Shown here piece by piece: positions 1-13,600 of a stretch of 64,000 nucleotides of DNA. The stretch is from Liolophura sinensis (taxonomy: Eukaryota > Mollusca > Polyplacophora > Chitonida > Chitonidae), in contig NC_088295.1 in the NCBI RefSeq assembly GCF_032854445.1, forward strand, positions 10,279,385-10,343,384. Reading direction: 5' to 3'. A program made the position numbers and the translations under genes. How positions within the stretch are numbered: position 1 is the first letter of the stretch; each line of letters opens with the position of its first letter. The notes beneath the pieces were generated by a model that saw only the letters and a list, made by a program, of their open reading frames with translations, made no database searches and was not told the origin of the DNA.

Positions 1-2407
1 GTTCACAGTCCTCTCGCGGAGAGTCGACAGAATGGACACTCCATTGGCAGCATAGTCTCCCAAAATTGATGCAGTTTTAGTTAAATTGGAGGCAATGGAA
101 AAAGCGAAAATGAAGAGGAGGGAAACAATGGGAAAAATTTTAGATAGCATCACGGAGGTACAGTGAATGTTCAGAACTGATCAGTTCTGTCTACAGCAAT
201 AATTACGAACATCACTTTCTACCCTAACCCTGGGCAAAAACCTCTTTAATGTTGTTGCAAAGTTCAGGCAAATTACAATTTTGGTATGTTTAGAAAATAA
301 GCAAGGATACTCGATAATAACTCACAGTTGCCTTGACTACCACATTTCATACCTTTAGGTCTTGACCCAAGAGGTCGAAGGTTTAAATCCAGCTCTAGTA
401 ACGTGGGCTGTAGTCTTGTCCAGATAGTTTGGAGAAGTATTTATGGTGCTGACTCAGGTAAATAAACGTTGAAAAGTTACTTAAAGCACCTTAAAGAAAG
501 ACATTGTCATATTTCTGATGAACAGTGCTTGATTCCTTTAACTGGTTGAAGGTGTCATTGAGTTGTATTTTGTGATTTGTGTGCAGTCTGATGGAAACAG
601 TGATGAGATGAAGAGAGATCAGATGGAGAGGCTAGTGAGAGAAGAGTTGGAACGGTGGGATTCAGAAACCTCAATTGGCCCTACCAGTGCCCGAGGCGGC
701 TCCCCCAGTGGCAGCAGGTAGTGGCCCAGGGGCAATACGTAACAGATCCGGGCGAGACTCAGGGCAGAATAACGTAAGTCAGTTAACATAAGTGAAAAAT
801 TCTTGAGTTTGATGTTAGACAACAATCAAATAAATACATAGTCAGTTAACATCTGAGAACTATTCTAAGCCAGATGGATGTGACAATGTTTGCCGAGATA
901 TCTCGTGGAGATCACATGTGTAGCTGATGAATAGATGATGCCTACCACAGTTCCTGCCCGTGCAAGATTTCTTTGTTGTATTTGACCTTTAGGTCTTGAC
1001 TTATTTACGCTAACTAACTTAAAATTTCTCCCGCAAAATTGCCTTTTTGGAGGCGAATAAATGTCGCAAAATACTATTTCTGGTTCTGAAACGTACATTT
1101 TCCAGTAAGGTATCATCTTACCATCCAAGCCAAACCTTAAAGCACCTTCATTTATCGATAGAACTCTTACAATCAGGAAAATGTTAGTCAAGGACTAAAT
1201 TTATGTTCATTTCCTTGAACTGCACTGAACAGTGATCGAATGATTTAAGTCTACAGTACATGTGTTAGTGTGTTACAAGAATATTTATTTGGTATCAATT
1301 GCTAACTTTTCAGCAAACTTCGGAGGTGTAGAGGTAATTGCATTTATATACACTTGATGTTGTGGTAGATGCATTTATTTTTGGTTTCATTTTTACCACA
1401 TCATTTTTGTTTTTTTATTGTTAACTCATTAATGCCATTTTTTTAAAATTGATTGTTGACAATGCAAATGCAAGGCAACCCTAACCAATTGCATTTTGAG
1501 TATGACGTCACAGCACTCCCAAAGCATCCTGTTATTTTCCCATTAACCATAATTAACATCACACAGAACATTAAATTTCAATTAAACCCACCCGCTGGGG
1601 CCATTTCAGCAATTTGCACCCCTAAAGCCTTGTTACTTGACCGTTTTAACATGACAATTCTGAGGTGAATACTGATGTCAATAACAGTAATAGCAAACAC
1701 ACTTCATTCCTTATAGGCTCACTTCCCTGATCACACCCACACAGTGCTCACCTTAACCCTGGATCTTTGCTAAGCGGTAATTCACAGCAAAACACTTTAA
1801 ACACTATATTGTAATGTTAGTTTTCTTGTTTAGTGCTTCAGTTGTGACCATTTGCCACAGCGATGAGGTGTTTAAGCATGATGTCATAGTTATTTTGTAT
1901 GGTGTATTGTGTAGCATGTGTAGGTGAGTACAATAACAGCTGTAGATTTCTGTGTGCTGTTGAGATTTACTGATTGGCATGTATTGAGAACAGAAATTGC
2001 TAATGAACAGTTTAGCCGGCAGGTTTTCATTTCCTGGTTCTGATCAGCTGGATGAATGTGAAGGAGTCCGAGTTGAACTTTGAAAGCAGTTCATCAACTT
2101 GCAGAACTACTAGTCTGCTTTTCTATCAGTTGAGATTAAATAAAAACTTATTGAAGTTAATTGTACATCAGTATTTTAAAATGGTGATTTGACATTAACA
2201 GGTTTGTGTCCATTGGCTGTGGGCCTCGTCCTACAGGTCGTGGTAGGTATTTTTGTTTGTTGGCCTTGCTTCCCAAATACTTGTGTCTATTTAGATGTAT
2301 ATGAAGTGTTTTTTATCCATATTAAATCAACAGTTGATGATTTTGTTGATTTCAGGATTTCTTCGAGCGAGTTGCCCACAGTAATGTGTGATGTGAACAT
2401 TCCGTAG
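1..2407 (+). CDS. PKD2: Polycystin-2 (PKD2), 3' end only: C-terminal coiled coil and tail
   Basis: This is the C-terminal cytoplasmic part of polycystin-2, a TRP-family cation channel of cilia and ER; the channel itself lies upstream of the window. Exon A, 1..157 (donor gtacag), gives the coiled coil: RRVDRMD, then SIGSIVS, then [20 protein letters not shown] and KILDSITE. Exon B starts at 587 after gtgcag and reads [19 protein letters not shown], a hallmark of the PKD2 oligomerisation coiled coil. A last exon starts at 2356. With donor 717 the protein ends ..[11 protein letters not shown] with stop 2405-2407. With the stronger donor gtaagt at 774, one further frame change would be needed, and the last exon would read [11 protein letters not shown]. 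In exon A the middle SIGSIVS segment sits in another frame: one base is missing near 46-48 and one is extra in the CCC near 59-61. Gene identity is sure; the exact end is not. Confidence 0.82.
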
Positions 2408-2559
2408 ACCATTGTTGGACTGGACCACTGGTTTTCCTGTCTCACGCCTAGTGATATACCTCTTAATGCCTCGTCACTCTCTGTACATGTGTTAGTGCCT
2501 CATCACCGTTAATCTCTCTGTGTTGGGAGTTCTTGGCCACAGTCTGCCATCCCATCCCT

Positions 2560-3275
2560 CCTCAAGGCCATAGTGTGATACAGCTGATCATCACGCCTCC
2601 CTGCACAGGGGCCTCGTGTGATAACAGCTGATTATTACACCACCATTCAGAATGGCCCTGATGTGATACCAGCTGATCATCATGCCTCCCCCTGGCTGGG
2701 CCTATGGCCCAGTTGTTCAAAACTGTTTTAAGACTTAGTACCAGATTTAACTTTAAGGCAAATCTTCAATTTAGTACATAGTCCGAAACTATTTGCATAA
2801 CAGTATATTCAGTATGAACTAAATATGCTGCTGTTATACACACACTTTAGACGACTGTTTTGGCTGCTGAATTTAGCTATGGTCTTAAATATAATAGATA
2901 ACTTAATAGCAGTATTAGCTAATACACTTTTGAACGGCTGGGCTCTTGTGTGATACAGCTGATCTTCTCACCATCAGAAGGGCCCTGATGTGATACCAGC
3001 TGATCATCACACCACCCCTCGGGAGGGCCCATGTGATTACGGCTGACCGTCACACCACTCCTCTGAATGGCCCTCATGTGATACCAGCTGATTATCACAC
3101 CTCCTCTCTGAAGGGTACTTGTGTGATACCAGCTGACGTCACACCACTCCTCTGAATGGCCCTCGTGTGATACCGGCTGATCATCACACCACCCCTCCAA
3201 AGGCCCTCGTGATACCAGCTGATTATCACACCTCCTCTCTGAAGGGTACTTGTGTGATACCAGCTGAATGACTCT
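2560..3275. repeat. Minisatellite, about 43-46 bp unit, interrupted by a MITE-like insert
   Basis: Imperfect tandem copies carry the core 'gtgtgataccagctgatcat' followed by a variable 'cacaccacccctc' part and 'gggccct'. Copies cover about 2560..2705 and 2940..3275. The gap between them is the inverted-repeat element listed separately. The array starts about 150 bp after the PKD2 stop, so part of it may lie in that gene's 3' untranslated region. The open frame on the minus strand through it is a by-product of the repeats. Confidence 0.8.
2706..2943. mobile_element. MITE-like inverted-repeat element inside the minisatellite
   Basis: The left end cccagttgttcaaaac (2708..2723) is matched by its imperfect inverse cttttgaacggctggg (2927..2942). 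The roughly 235 bp between them is AT-rich and has no open frame. The element separates two blocks of the same tandem repeat, as expected for an insertion into an existing array. The superfamily cannot be assigned and a clear target-site duplication was not seen. Confidence 0.6.
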
Positions 3276-5279
3276 GATCATGATCAGCAGACAAGGCTCT
3301 GTTATCAGTTCTAAGCGAAACCTGTGATAATTTCATTTAGATGATGTTCAAAATTTGTACACTCGAATTGATGACTTGTTTGTGTTTTGATTGTGTTTTT
3401 CAAAACACGTTCAGTATCAAGGTCAACATGATACATTTATGTTTGAATCATGATAGGAGATTTTCTCATAAAGATGTTGTGAAACATCAGCAAGAATGGA
3501 GAGAAAGATCTGGTTATACATTTATAACATAGTAACTTAAAAGACCGCCGTCCAAATTGTTAATAATTGAAATTAACTGCTGATTGAAATCAAAACTGCT
3601 GCACATGTATATGTAACATAGTTGGGCATTTTAGCCTACATGTATGTTAGAAGAAAATTGGCTTCTTCTAATTTCTCTATACAGTGTTTAGCTGAGACAT
3701 GAAGTTTCCCTTAGAATCAAGTAGCTGAAAAGAATGAATTGAGATTAAAGTTTTAAATCAAACACTACTAGTTTGTAATGAATTTATGCTGGCGGTGTTG
3801 AGTTGTCTCCCCTTGTGTTTTAAGTGCCATAATCATTATTTGCTCTTTTTAGATGTACAAATTTGTTAATGATTCAATCACAATCTCATTTTAAGAAGGG
3901 TATTACATTTTGTATTAATAAAGGGTATGTTATATTATTATTATTGTTTTGTAACATGATCTATGAATATCATTTACATAAATTATGTTCATTAGATAGG
4001 TAACCATTATTACATTTTGAGAAAAGAATACCTTTTTTTATAAGATGCATGAAGTTTCACTGTTTGATTGCTTTTGGTAAGTAGTATAAAATATTGCTGT
4101 AGATTTTTGACTCTTTATGGCTTAGTTAGTACTTAACTACAGTATGTCTTATTTTGTTTGTACATGTATATTTATCAGTTCCCTGTGTTAGGCTTGGTTG
4201 ACCTTGGTAGCAACATTGCAATGAACTAGTTGAAAATAAGGGATAGCTAATTATTAAATCATGTTGAATAATGTTAAATTGTCTTTGAACTCATTGATGT
4301 GTAAATCATGAAAATGGTCCAAGAAGCTTTGCAGTTAAAACAAGTTTGTATGATTACCTCTGCTTGCCCACAAAGAATAAACCTCTACAGAAGTAACTTT
4401 ATTTATGTTGCCCACTGCATAAGAAATATGTTTCTGTCCAAACAGGTCAATAAAATCGTAATGTGATATTTTACAACAATTACGATGAATCAGTTACTGG
4501 GGTATTCTGCTGAAATTGAATTAAATCAAGCCATGTTAGATGGCAATTTATATCTGTTATTTAAACAGTTACAAAAGCAATCTAAACTGTGGCTGTACAC
4601 AGAGGCACACTGTATTGTTGTTGTGTTAATTTTGCCTTGTACCAAGTTCAGCTAACAAACTTCAGCTTGATGCTGATGTGCTGCTTCACCTCGTGCCTAT
4701 CAGTTAGTAATTTCACCTCCCTCCACATCACCTGTGTCTATGCTAAGGTCAATTCCGTCCAGTTTTTATGTGTGAATAGTCTATATTGTACTTCAGATGT
4801 ATACACGTACTACCTTATGTGGAAGAAGTTTCATGTGTTGGACTTGTGAGGCGAGTGAAGTATACAAGTACTTCATAAAGAAATCAAGTCAAGATCAGGA
4901 AAAAAATAATGTTTTGGGATATCGTATTCAGCAGTCGATAGGCTGGGAAATCCATGTGATATCAAGATCATTAAAGTACATCTATGAAGTGGGATAATTG
5001 ATTGGGATATAATGAATCGGGTTAATGTTCTTTTTTGTAAAGATGTATTACTCTTGTTACTTATTCTGACCATAATTAATAAAAGTATCCACTGTCCTCT
5101 CAACGCATTTGATCTTAGTGTTTCTGGTTTTCTGAAGTCTATGATAAGGTATGGCGGAAAAACTGCCAGCACACATGTTGATTGTTCAATTCTGTGAACA
5201 TTAAAATAAATGGTATTATTATGCCAACCAACCTACTTAGACTGATCAGAGGGTCCACATGAGTGTTGTTGAATGCTTA
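3276..5279. other. Intergenic DNA without recognised features
   Basis: AT-rich sequence between the PKD2 3' end and the first SINE block. Several AATAAA-like signals occur (for example near 3915) and could serve PKD2 polyadenylation. Short open frames here show no protein similarity that I can recognise. Confidence 0.5.
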
Positions 5280-5415
5280 ATATCACCCAGGTCCCTCTCT
5301 AACAATGAGAGCGGAGGAATCTACAAATTTATCCTAGGGTGGGGTTGACCCCCGCACCCCTTGTGCTAGTGATTCGAACTCCAAGCATCGTAACCATTTA
5401 GGCCACATTCTCATG
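5280..5415 (-). mobile_element. SINE head fragment, tRNA-derived
   Basis: On the minus strand this reads tggcctaaatggttacgatg and then ggagttcgaatcac, which are good matches to the A and B boxes of a tRNA-type RNA polymerase III promoter. The part after the head (aaatttgtagattcc in minus orientation) matches the copy at 34885..35155. It is therefore a 5' portion of the same SINE family. Confidence 0.65.
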
Positions 5416-5479
5416 TCAGATGTGATTAGTTATTACCATTAGATCTTCAGTGGAACTTCATTCATAGGTTGACTGGTGC

Positions 5480-5722
5480 AATTCACCTACTTTCTCTGGT
5501 CATTACATGTACAAGATGTTTCTACATGTAGACAAATGTCCGTACTTGGTTCTTCTTAGTATAACTTGCAGAATGCTGGCTTCCTCTCCAGTCTTACTGG
5601 GAACAGTCTGCCAGCAACATGCAGATGGTATGTGGATTTGCCTAGGCTCTGCCAGGTTCTTCCCACAATAATGCTGGTCATTGTTGTATAAGTGAAAAAT
5701 TCAAATCAATAAATCAATCAAA
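5480..5722 (+). mobile_element. SINE copy, mollusc-type tail
   Basis: It contains 'gtcttactgggaacagtctg', 'cagatggtatgtgg', 'ttcttcccacaataatgctgg' and 'gtataagtgaaaaattc', and ends in 'aatcaataaatcaatc'. The same ordered blocks recur at 13463, 14318, 24830 and elsewhere in this window. Confidence 0.7.
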
Positions 5723-7648
5723 ACTCTACACAGGGCACTAATGCACCCAATCTTTGTGGCTAAACGACTCTGTAGGGAAGAGCTGCAGAGGTGAGGGGTT
5801 AGTGTAACCTAAAAATGGTATAGCATGGCCTTCCAATAAGGCAGTATTATAGTTTCCACTGGAACCTCCCTGCAACAAGGGACTGACACTAATATGACAT
5901 GACCACGATAACGATGAAAGCCATATTAATCCTCATACAAACAAAAACTCTACGTAGAGCTAGCATACCTGAAGGACTCTTTAGGAGATAAAACACTGCT
6001 GTAACACCTAAAATTTGCTGTCAAATTACAATACGGGATTATCAGCAGGGGGCAATTACACTCAGACAACTCAGGCAGGAACTGGCTGCTCTCCATGAAA
6101 AATCGTGTGTGGGTGGGGGGAGTGGGGCTAAAGTCTCCCCAGCCTTGCCAATTTTGATTTATAATTTTGATCAATATAAAAAAAATAAACAACAAATAAA
6201 GGCTTTACAATCTATTTATACCTCACATTAATGAGAGTAACATGAGAAATGAATTATGAGAGTGATTACTCTTCTGCCATCCTCATTACCACGGTGAACA
6301 AAAGAACAAAAAACACAGGCATATTTTACACAAAAAACACATGGCTTTTTTTTTACTGCTTTGCTCCCTCACAATGAATGTCTAAATTAATTACAGGTAT
6401 CTTGTAAATTTGGTGGATTTCACAAGCAAGTGATTTGTGACATCAAAATACAGTACCACTTTCATCAATGGTGGGTTCACAAGCAAGTGATTTGTGACAA
6501 AATTCTACACAGCTACCCTTAATTGACCTATAAAGTGGCCCCCTTGAGCACTTTTGAATGGAAGTGATGTACAATACAGCACATTTAATATCACACATTG
6601 TATCACATTACATTATAAACAATTCATACTTTCCACAAAAATATCATTAAATAATCTTTTTCTAGAAATCTAAAATGGTATAAAACCATAAACAATTGCT
6701 GTAAAAAAATTTCTGCAGGAATCAACAAAAAATGATAGCAGTGCATGTAGATACAGGTATAAGTGTAACGAAAATTATGCCAATGCCATCAAATCATTGG
6801 AATTAGCTGATATCTTTTTTTACCTCATATACCTTTTATTAATAAAGAGCTCATTATCTGTACAAGTAACATTGTAATTATATTGACAAACCCATGAAAT
6901 TTTTCATGATATCAGAATTATATCAATAAGGCTGTGTGAGGCATTAATATTTGGCATACCTATATCCTAAATTATAAAAGACACACCTAAATGTAAATGT
7001 CAAACCATGTGAAGACACAAAACACGTCTACTTTCACTACTAAAAGGTATTTATTTCAGAAAGCATTTAATATGTGTCACGTACAGTATTAAATTATCAT
7101 GAGCTGGCAGATTTCCACTTAGACAAGTCTCCTCATAAAATATTCAAATGCTGTTTGAAGCGATTAAATGCTCAACTAACACAAAAGTAACAAACTTCAC
7201 ATGCATATATCATACTAACAAAGAAAATTTAGTTGACAGACTAGAAGAAAACAAAAACAAAGACACCATGCCCTTAAATCCATATGGACAAACAATGTTT
7301 TTTGTTTCTTTTTTCTACCAGACTTTCCAAACTATCATTCAAAAAAACATATTTGACCAATAATATCTAAGTTGCAAGTAGGTCAACAAAATGTCCACAA
7401 ACTTATTAAAAATATTCTGTTTTTTCTGTGACATTATGATGTCATACCTGGTCTCTGCGGGAATGGAATGTAAAGTAGCATTGTAGCATTAGGACGGCTT
7501 GGTGGGACTCCAGATGTGGTGGATCCATCATTAGAGAGGTTATCTATATAGTTTATATGCAATACATTTTTACTTTCCAATTTTTCAGGTTTTCTAGTTA
7601 ACCCTGCCCATGAACAAAACCTATGTTATTAATTGTTACATTAAGAGT
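5723..7648. other. Intergenic or ceramidase 3' UTR, no coding feature
   Basis: AT-rich sequence downstream of the ceramidase stop codon, which is at 7649 on the minus strand. The adjacent part is probably the 3' untranslated region; minus-strand AATAAA signals appear as tttatt on the plus strand, for example near 6834 and 7048. One exon-like patch at 7448..7543 was considered and not called. A short repeated phrase 'cacaagcaagtgatttgtga' occurs twice, near 6420 and 6478. Confidence 0.45.
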
Positions 7649-10600
7649 TTATCCAATTAGATTAGTATTAGCAAGCAGCTTTTTTAACTCAGTGTTGACA
7701 TCGATGGCAGGTCCAACTTTGAACGTTGTTGTTGTACCTTTGTATGGTGTTATAGTACCTCCAATGCTCTTGTGGTGTCCATGGTGGGTTATCCTGTAGT
7801 TACCCGATGTCACTGTAGCTGTGATGTTCCACGTTATGGTCACCTCACTCTCCCCTAGGATGAAGCTTGTATGATGCCATTCAAACCTGTGACATGAATG
7901 CATTTACAAATATCTTGTATGTACACATTTTGTAAGCTGCCGCTACTGAGGTATCATGCAGCAGACACCAGACATGACACTCCATCCAATCACATTATAG
8001 GGCTACTGACACTGGGCCAACCAGTCCCATTTCCTTACCCTAACCTCTCAGTGTTGAGCGCCAAGTAAGTCAGCAACAGGCACCTTTATTAAAATCTTTG
8101 GCATGACCTGACCCTAGTTTGATTTCGGGTCTCCTGGCTTTGAGAGGGACCAAATATCTCGTAACAAATCCTACTCTAAACAGACCCTATGACACACATA
8201 ACTGAAATATATGTCTCATCAAATTAAATTATAGAAAAATGCTAGAACATTCTCAAAGTAATTAACATCAGATTCAATCTGCTATTCATATAACATTCTA
8301 ATATAATTTGGGATGAATTTCGAATAAGGACAATCTACGTTAATCTTTTCTGACACTGAAGATAGTTGTTAAAGCAAATGTTCACTCACAGTGTATCCCA
8401 GTCTGCATCAGTCAACATCACTTCCCATGAGGATGGGGTCTGCTTTTCAACTGTCAGAAAGCTGGTGAAGTTGGCTTGCTAAATGAAACAGAATGACACT
8501 CAATCATCACCCGGTAGCCAAGAGAAATCAATTAATGTAAATCTTGGATTCTACAAAAGGTGTTTTGAAATGCCCTTGTTACACTAAAAATGTCCGAAGT
8601 GTCAAGCTGAGATTCCTTTCTTTTCGATATTTTCAAACAAAAACATGCCTATATTGTAACAACTATCGCATAGCCCTTATGTGAACGGCAATACTGCATT
8701 GTCTAAATTGGAGACGTAACACTGAATTGTCTATATTTCACCTGTAACACTGAATTGTCTATATTAACTTGTCTATATTAACTTGTCTATATTTGAGATG
8801 CAAGACTGCATTGCCTTTTCCGTAACTGTAACACTACACTGTCTATATTTGAGATGTAACACTGAACTGTCTATACCAGAACAGAAACCCTGCATTGTCT
8901 ACACTGGAATTGTAACACTACATTGTCTATACTGGAACTGCAACACTAAATTGTCTATATTTGAGGTGTAATACTGAATTGTCTATACTGGAAAAGTAAC
9001 ACTGCATTGTCTACATTGGAACTGTAACATTACACTGTCCATATTTGAGATGTAACACTGCGACGCCTTTACTGAAACTGTAACACTACACTGTCTATAT
9101 TTGAGATGTAACACTGCATTGTCTATATAGGAACTGTAACACTACATTGTCTATATTGGAACTTTACCACTAAATTGTCTTTATTTGAGGTGTAACACTG
9201 AATTGTCTACATTGGAACATTAACACTACACTGTCAATATTTGAGATGTAACACTGCGCTGCCTTTACTGAAACTGTAACACTACACTGTCTATATTTGA
9301 GGTGTAACACTGCCTTGTCTATACAGGAAGTGTAACACTACACTGTCTATATTGGAACTTTAACACTAAATTGTCTACATTTGAGGTGTAAAAGGTGAAC
9401 TGTCTATGCTGGAAAAGTAACACTGCATTGTCTATATTGGAACTGTAACACTACACTGTCTATATTTGAGATGTAACACTGCACTGCCTTTCTTTAAACT
9501 GTAACACCGCACTGTCTATATTTGAGCTGCAACACTTAATTGTCTATAATGGAACAGTAACACTGAATTGTCTATATTGGAACAGTAACATTACATTGTC
9601 TATACTGGAACTGTAACACTACATTGTCTATATTTGAGGTGCATATCTTATATTTAACACTGCATTGGCATGATTCAGTATGTGAAGGTATGGGACTCAA
9701 ATAGCATCTTTTGCTCTTTCACAGGTTTTAAATTACAACTGACTTCATCATATAACTGTGTAAAACAAACTGTTTTGCTGTTCTGAGTCTGATAGTATTT
9801 TGTCTGCACTCACCTCAACACTGTTGCGAGGATTTCCACTCACAAATTTAACTGTGACAATGTCACCCTATGTGCAGACAAGAAAAACAGTAAAAGATTA
9901 TCATCAACCAAAAATACAATGCTTTCTTTTCAAATTTCTGACTTTATTCTATATTAAAATAAATGCACCACACCTCTGGACAATTAATAATGTGAACAAG
10001 ACATAAATGAGAAATAGTTTGGTCTGTGCATGGTAACATTTTTGTCCAAATATATTCCCGTTTTTAAGACTATACAATTACACTCATCTAATATGAGGTG
10101 AAACAAGATTACAATGGAAGAAAACCTTTTATAAAACTTTATTCAGTGCCTGTACATCTGAATGTGACTTAATTTAAAACTTCCCCTCATGACATACCAC
10201 ATTATAGCTGGAGTCTGGGGCCTGTACCACTGATCCAAACTGCTTCCCAGCTGGGGGCAAGTCAAAGATGACAGGGGGAAGGAAAGATAACTGCTTATTC
10301 AGCAGATTGGGAGGGTTGGGACCTGGTGCTACTTTGGTGCCCTATTAGAAAGAAACAGCAAGTTAGCATGCACAATCCTGAAATCCTGCAATCCTCTCTC
10401 TTTCTTGATTAATCCACACTACAACACGTTAATCTTAATAGCTGCGCATGCATATTTGAATGAAAATTCCTCCATACAAGTTTGGAAACAGTTCTCTCAT
10501 GAACATACGAGAAGAAACAATACCGTGATTAGCAAGTCACCAACTGGTGCCTACTGTTTCCTTCTCATCCAGTTTCTAATTAACATTATTCAATTTTAGC

Positions 10601-13600
10601 TTAATTAGCGCATTAGCTTGACATCAAACAGCCATGCACATGTATCATAGTTTACTAATAACCTTCCACTGACCATAATAGATTTTTACCTTGATCATTG
10701 CCTCTGCCAAGAGTTCAAAGTTTTGGATATAAGCTCTGAGGGTGTGCGGGCCATAGATGGTGGATGCTCCTTCATACCTCTGTATCTGTACAACAACAAC
10801 AAAAGTTCATATAACATCAGCTTCATCACCTACTAGTGAAATACAAAATCCTAGTGAATTTAAAAACAGCATGGAGCAATTCAACATTGACTTGTACATC
10901 ACCAAGAAGATTTGAGATATATGCTTGAAGTTTTACACGTCTCTTATCAATACTTTGTCTCTCCCGGGATCCTCTGTGCTAAGTCAGAAATGATAAATAT
11001 TGCTAATTTCACAGTTTTTTGCAATGACTGGACTCATAAATTAACTCTTGTAGCAAGAATACTTTGTTAGCTGTGTTGACAGAAATCTGCATAGAAATGT
11101 AACATGTTGTCATAAATTTCTCATTCCAACTTTTTTAAATCTTAAAAATCTCCTGATTTTAATGCATGAACAACTGGCAGAATGTCAATATTTAACTCAT
11201 TTTTCAATAACATTCTAAGTCTCTTTTATTTACTTTTTATGGTTGGAGGGTTGCTTATGACAAAAATGCATCGTCACCATAATTTGGTTTACCTGATATT
11301 CCTCGAAAGTAGTGATGTAATCTGCATAGTCATTGGAGAGGCCAGCAATTACAGGTGTGCTTGACACTCCGCCGGATGTTAACACCTGTGGAAGCGTACA
11401 TACATCAACAATTTCACATTAGGTAAACAATAGTACACACATCAACTATTTAACATTGGCTAAATAACAGTACACATTAACAGTATTATCTGATCATCAG
11501 AGGGGAAATGCGTGTTCACCCTAAAGTCTACAAGTCAACTACCTTCTATTTTTTGTGGAAGGCCTGTTGGCTGAGTAGTCTAGACGGTTGACAGGTATTG
11601 CTGGTGACTTGGAGGCTGCTGGTTTGAAACCTGCCGTGGCCTCAGCCAATTTCCAGCACTAGAATCTGTGCTATATTCAGAAAAGTTTAAACCCTAATAA
11701 TGATAACACTGCTACTTAATCCACTTTCAAAATGACATCAATACCTGCCTAACAGTACACATATCAACAATTTCACATTTGGTAAACAACAGTACACACA
11801 TCAATTATTCAAAATTTACTAAACAATAGTACACGCATCAACTATTTAAAATTTGCTAAACAAAAGTACACACATCAACAATTTTACATTCAGTAGTACA
11901 CACATCAACTATTTGCTACACATCAGTACACATAACAATTTCACATTCGTTAAACAATAGTACATACATCAACAATTCAACATTCAGCAAACAATAGAAC
12001 GCACATATCAACAATTCAACTTTAAACAACATAGAACAATTCAACTGTAAACAACATAGAACGCAAACTCACAAAAAGTTATTCCTTTAACATTTCTCCA
12101 TCTTATGAACAGCTTATAACAACATAAAGGGATTTTACTATGTTTTTCCATGTTACATATTTACCACTTTAAAAATAATTTGGTGACAATTTCATATTTC
12201 CTTACAAAAACTTACCTTGGAAACAGCGTTTCTTAACCTTCTTCCAGACATTGTGCTGTGACATAAAATTAAACAAAACAAATTAACAACTGCCTTCATT
12301 CTGCCCAAATTTAACATCCATATTATGTTGTCACTAATTAAAATAAACACCTTTCATACCATAAATAATCTCCTTACTTTCACGTTAGAATGTTTAATAA
12401 TCACTGAAAACAAAACATTTACCTGAATTCACCAGGCACTGCCACAAGGAACATGCTTCCTACTCTTAATAACTGTACATCTACGATATATGGCTGCCAC
12501 TGGTATGGGTTCTTGATCTGAAATAATAATGCAAGATTGACAATTCTTTTCAACTGAAAAATAAAAGCAATGAATTTCATCATTCAATTTCCTCCATCCA
12601 CAAAGAACAACATGGTCAAGACAATATCAAAATGATGCTGAGATCAATATTCAACTATTAAGTCAAGCACATGAAAACAAAACAAAGTTATCCCCCCTAC
12701 TACAGTGTTCTCTTCCTTGCCCTACCTCACCAGTATCCAGTAAGATGGGCTTGGGAGCGTGACAGCTTCTCTGAGCATCAGTCGGTGTGGCCAGAAAATC
12801 TCTGACCAAATCCCAGAACAGGTTTTCTGACTTCGACCCTAAAGGAATAAACATACAAGTACAAAGTGTAATTTACCTTAGTTACAAACTGCACGAATAT
12901 CAAGGGTAGAAACACTTTAATGTAAAACTTCATTAAATTTTCCTCTATCATACTAAAATACCATTTTATCTCGTAATAATATATTTAACACTAAAGTACA
13001 TAACAACGTTCAATTAAATAGTAAATACTGGTATCAAGATTTCACAAATACAAAAAAACTGACCTTGGACAAAATTGAACATGCCAGGCCCATCTGTGGT
13101 ACCAGCAGCAAAACTGTATCCCATGGCAGGTTTACAGGTTTTAACCTACAATTTCATATAAACGAAGCATTAATTACAAGTAAGTTACAAAATTTCATCA
13201 CAAGTGTGTGCGTGTGTTAGTTATGAAAAGGTGAAGAGTTACTGACCTTTGTGGTAGAGTTCAGCTGTATCTCCACGTTTGTCATGTCCACATACGTGTG
13301 CTTGAAATCTACAGGCCCGGTGATCAGTTTGCTAGCAGATTTATACAATTCCTAAAAAACATAACACAATAACAAACAAGTGTTAAAGAGACATGATGTG
13401 TCTAGTAAGTACCATGAGTTTTAGTAATTAATACACAATGTCAATATCTGTCAGCACAATATGGATAGTCGTGGGTTTCCCCTAAGCTCTGTCCGGTTTC
13501 CTCCCACCATAATGCTGGCCTCCGACGTATAAGTGAAATATACCTGGAAACACTGTAAAACACCAATCAAATAAAACAAATAATACACAATTTCAATAAA

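Noticed and set aside
2919-3281. 120-residue minus-strand open frame with internal repeats
   Set aside because: It is a by-product of the 43-46 bp minisatellite; no start context, exon structure or similarity.
7448-7543. Exon-like minus-strand patch (NLSNDGSTTSGVPPSRPNAT..) downstream of the ceramidase stop
   Set aside because: Open frame and gt donor are present, but the acceptor side has no pyrimidine tract, the ceramidase C-terminus is already complete at 7649, and no similarity was recognised.
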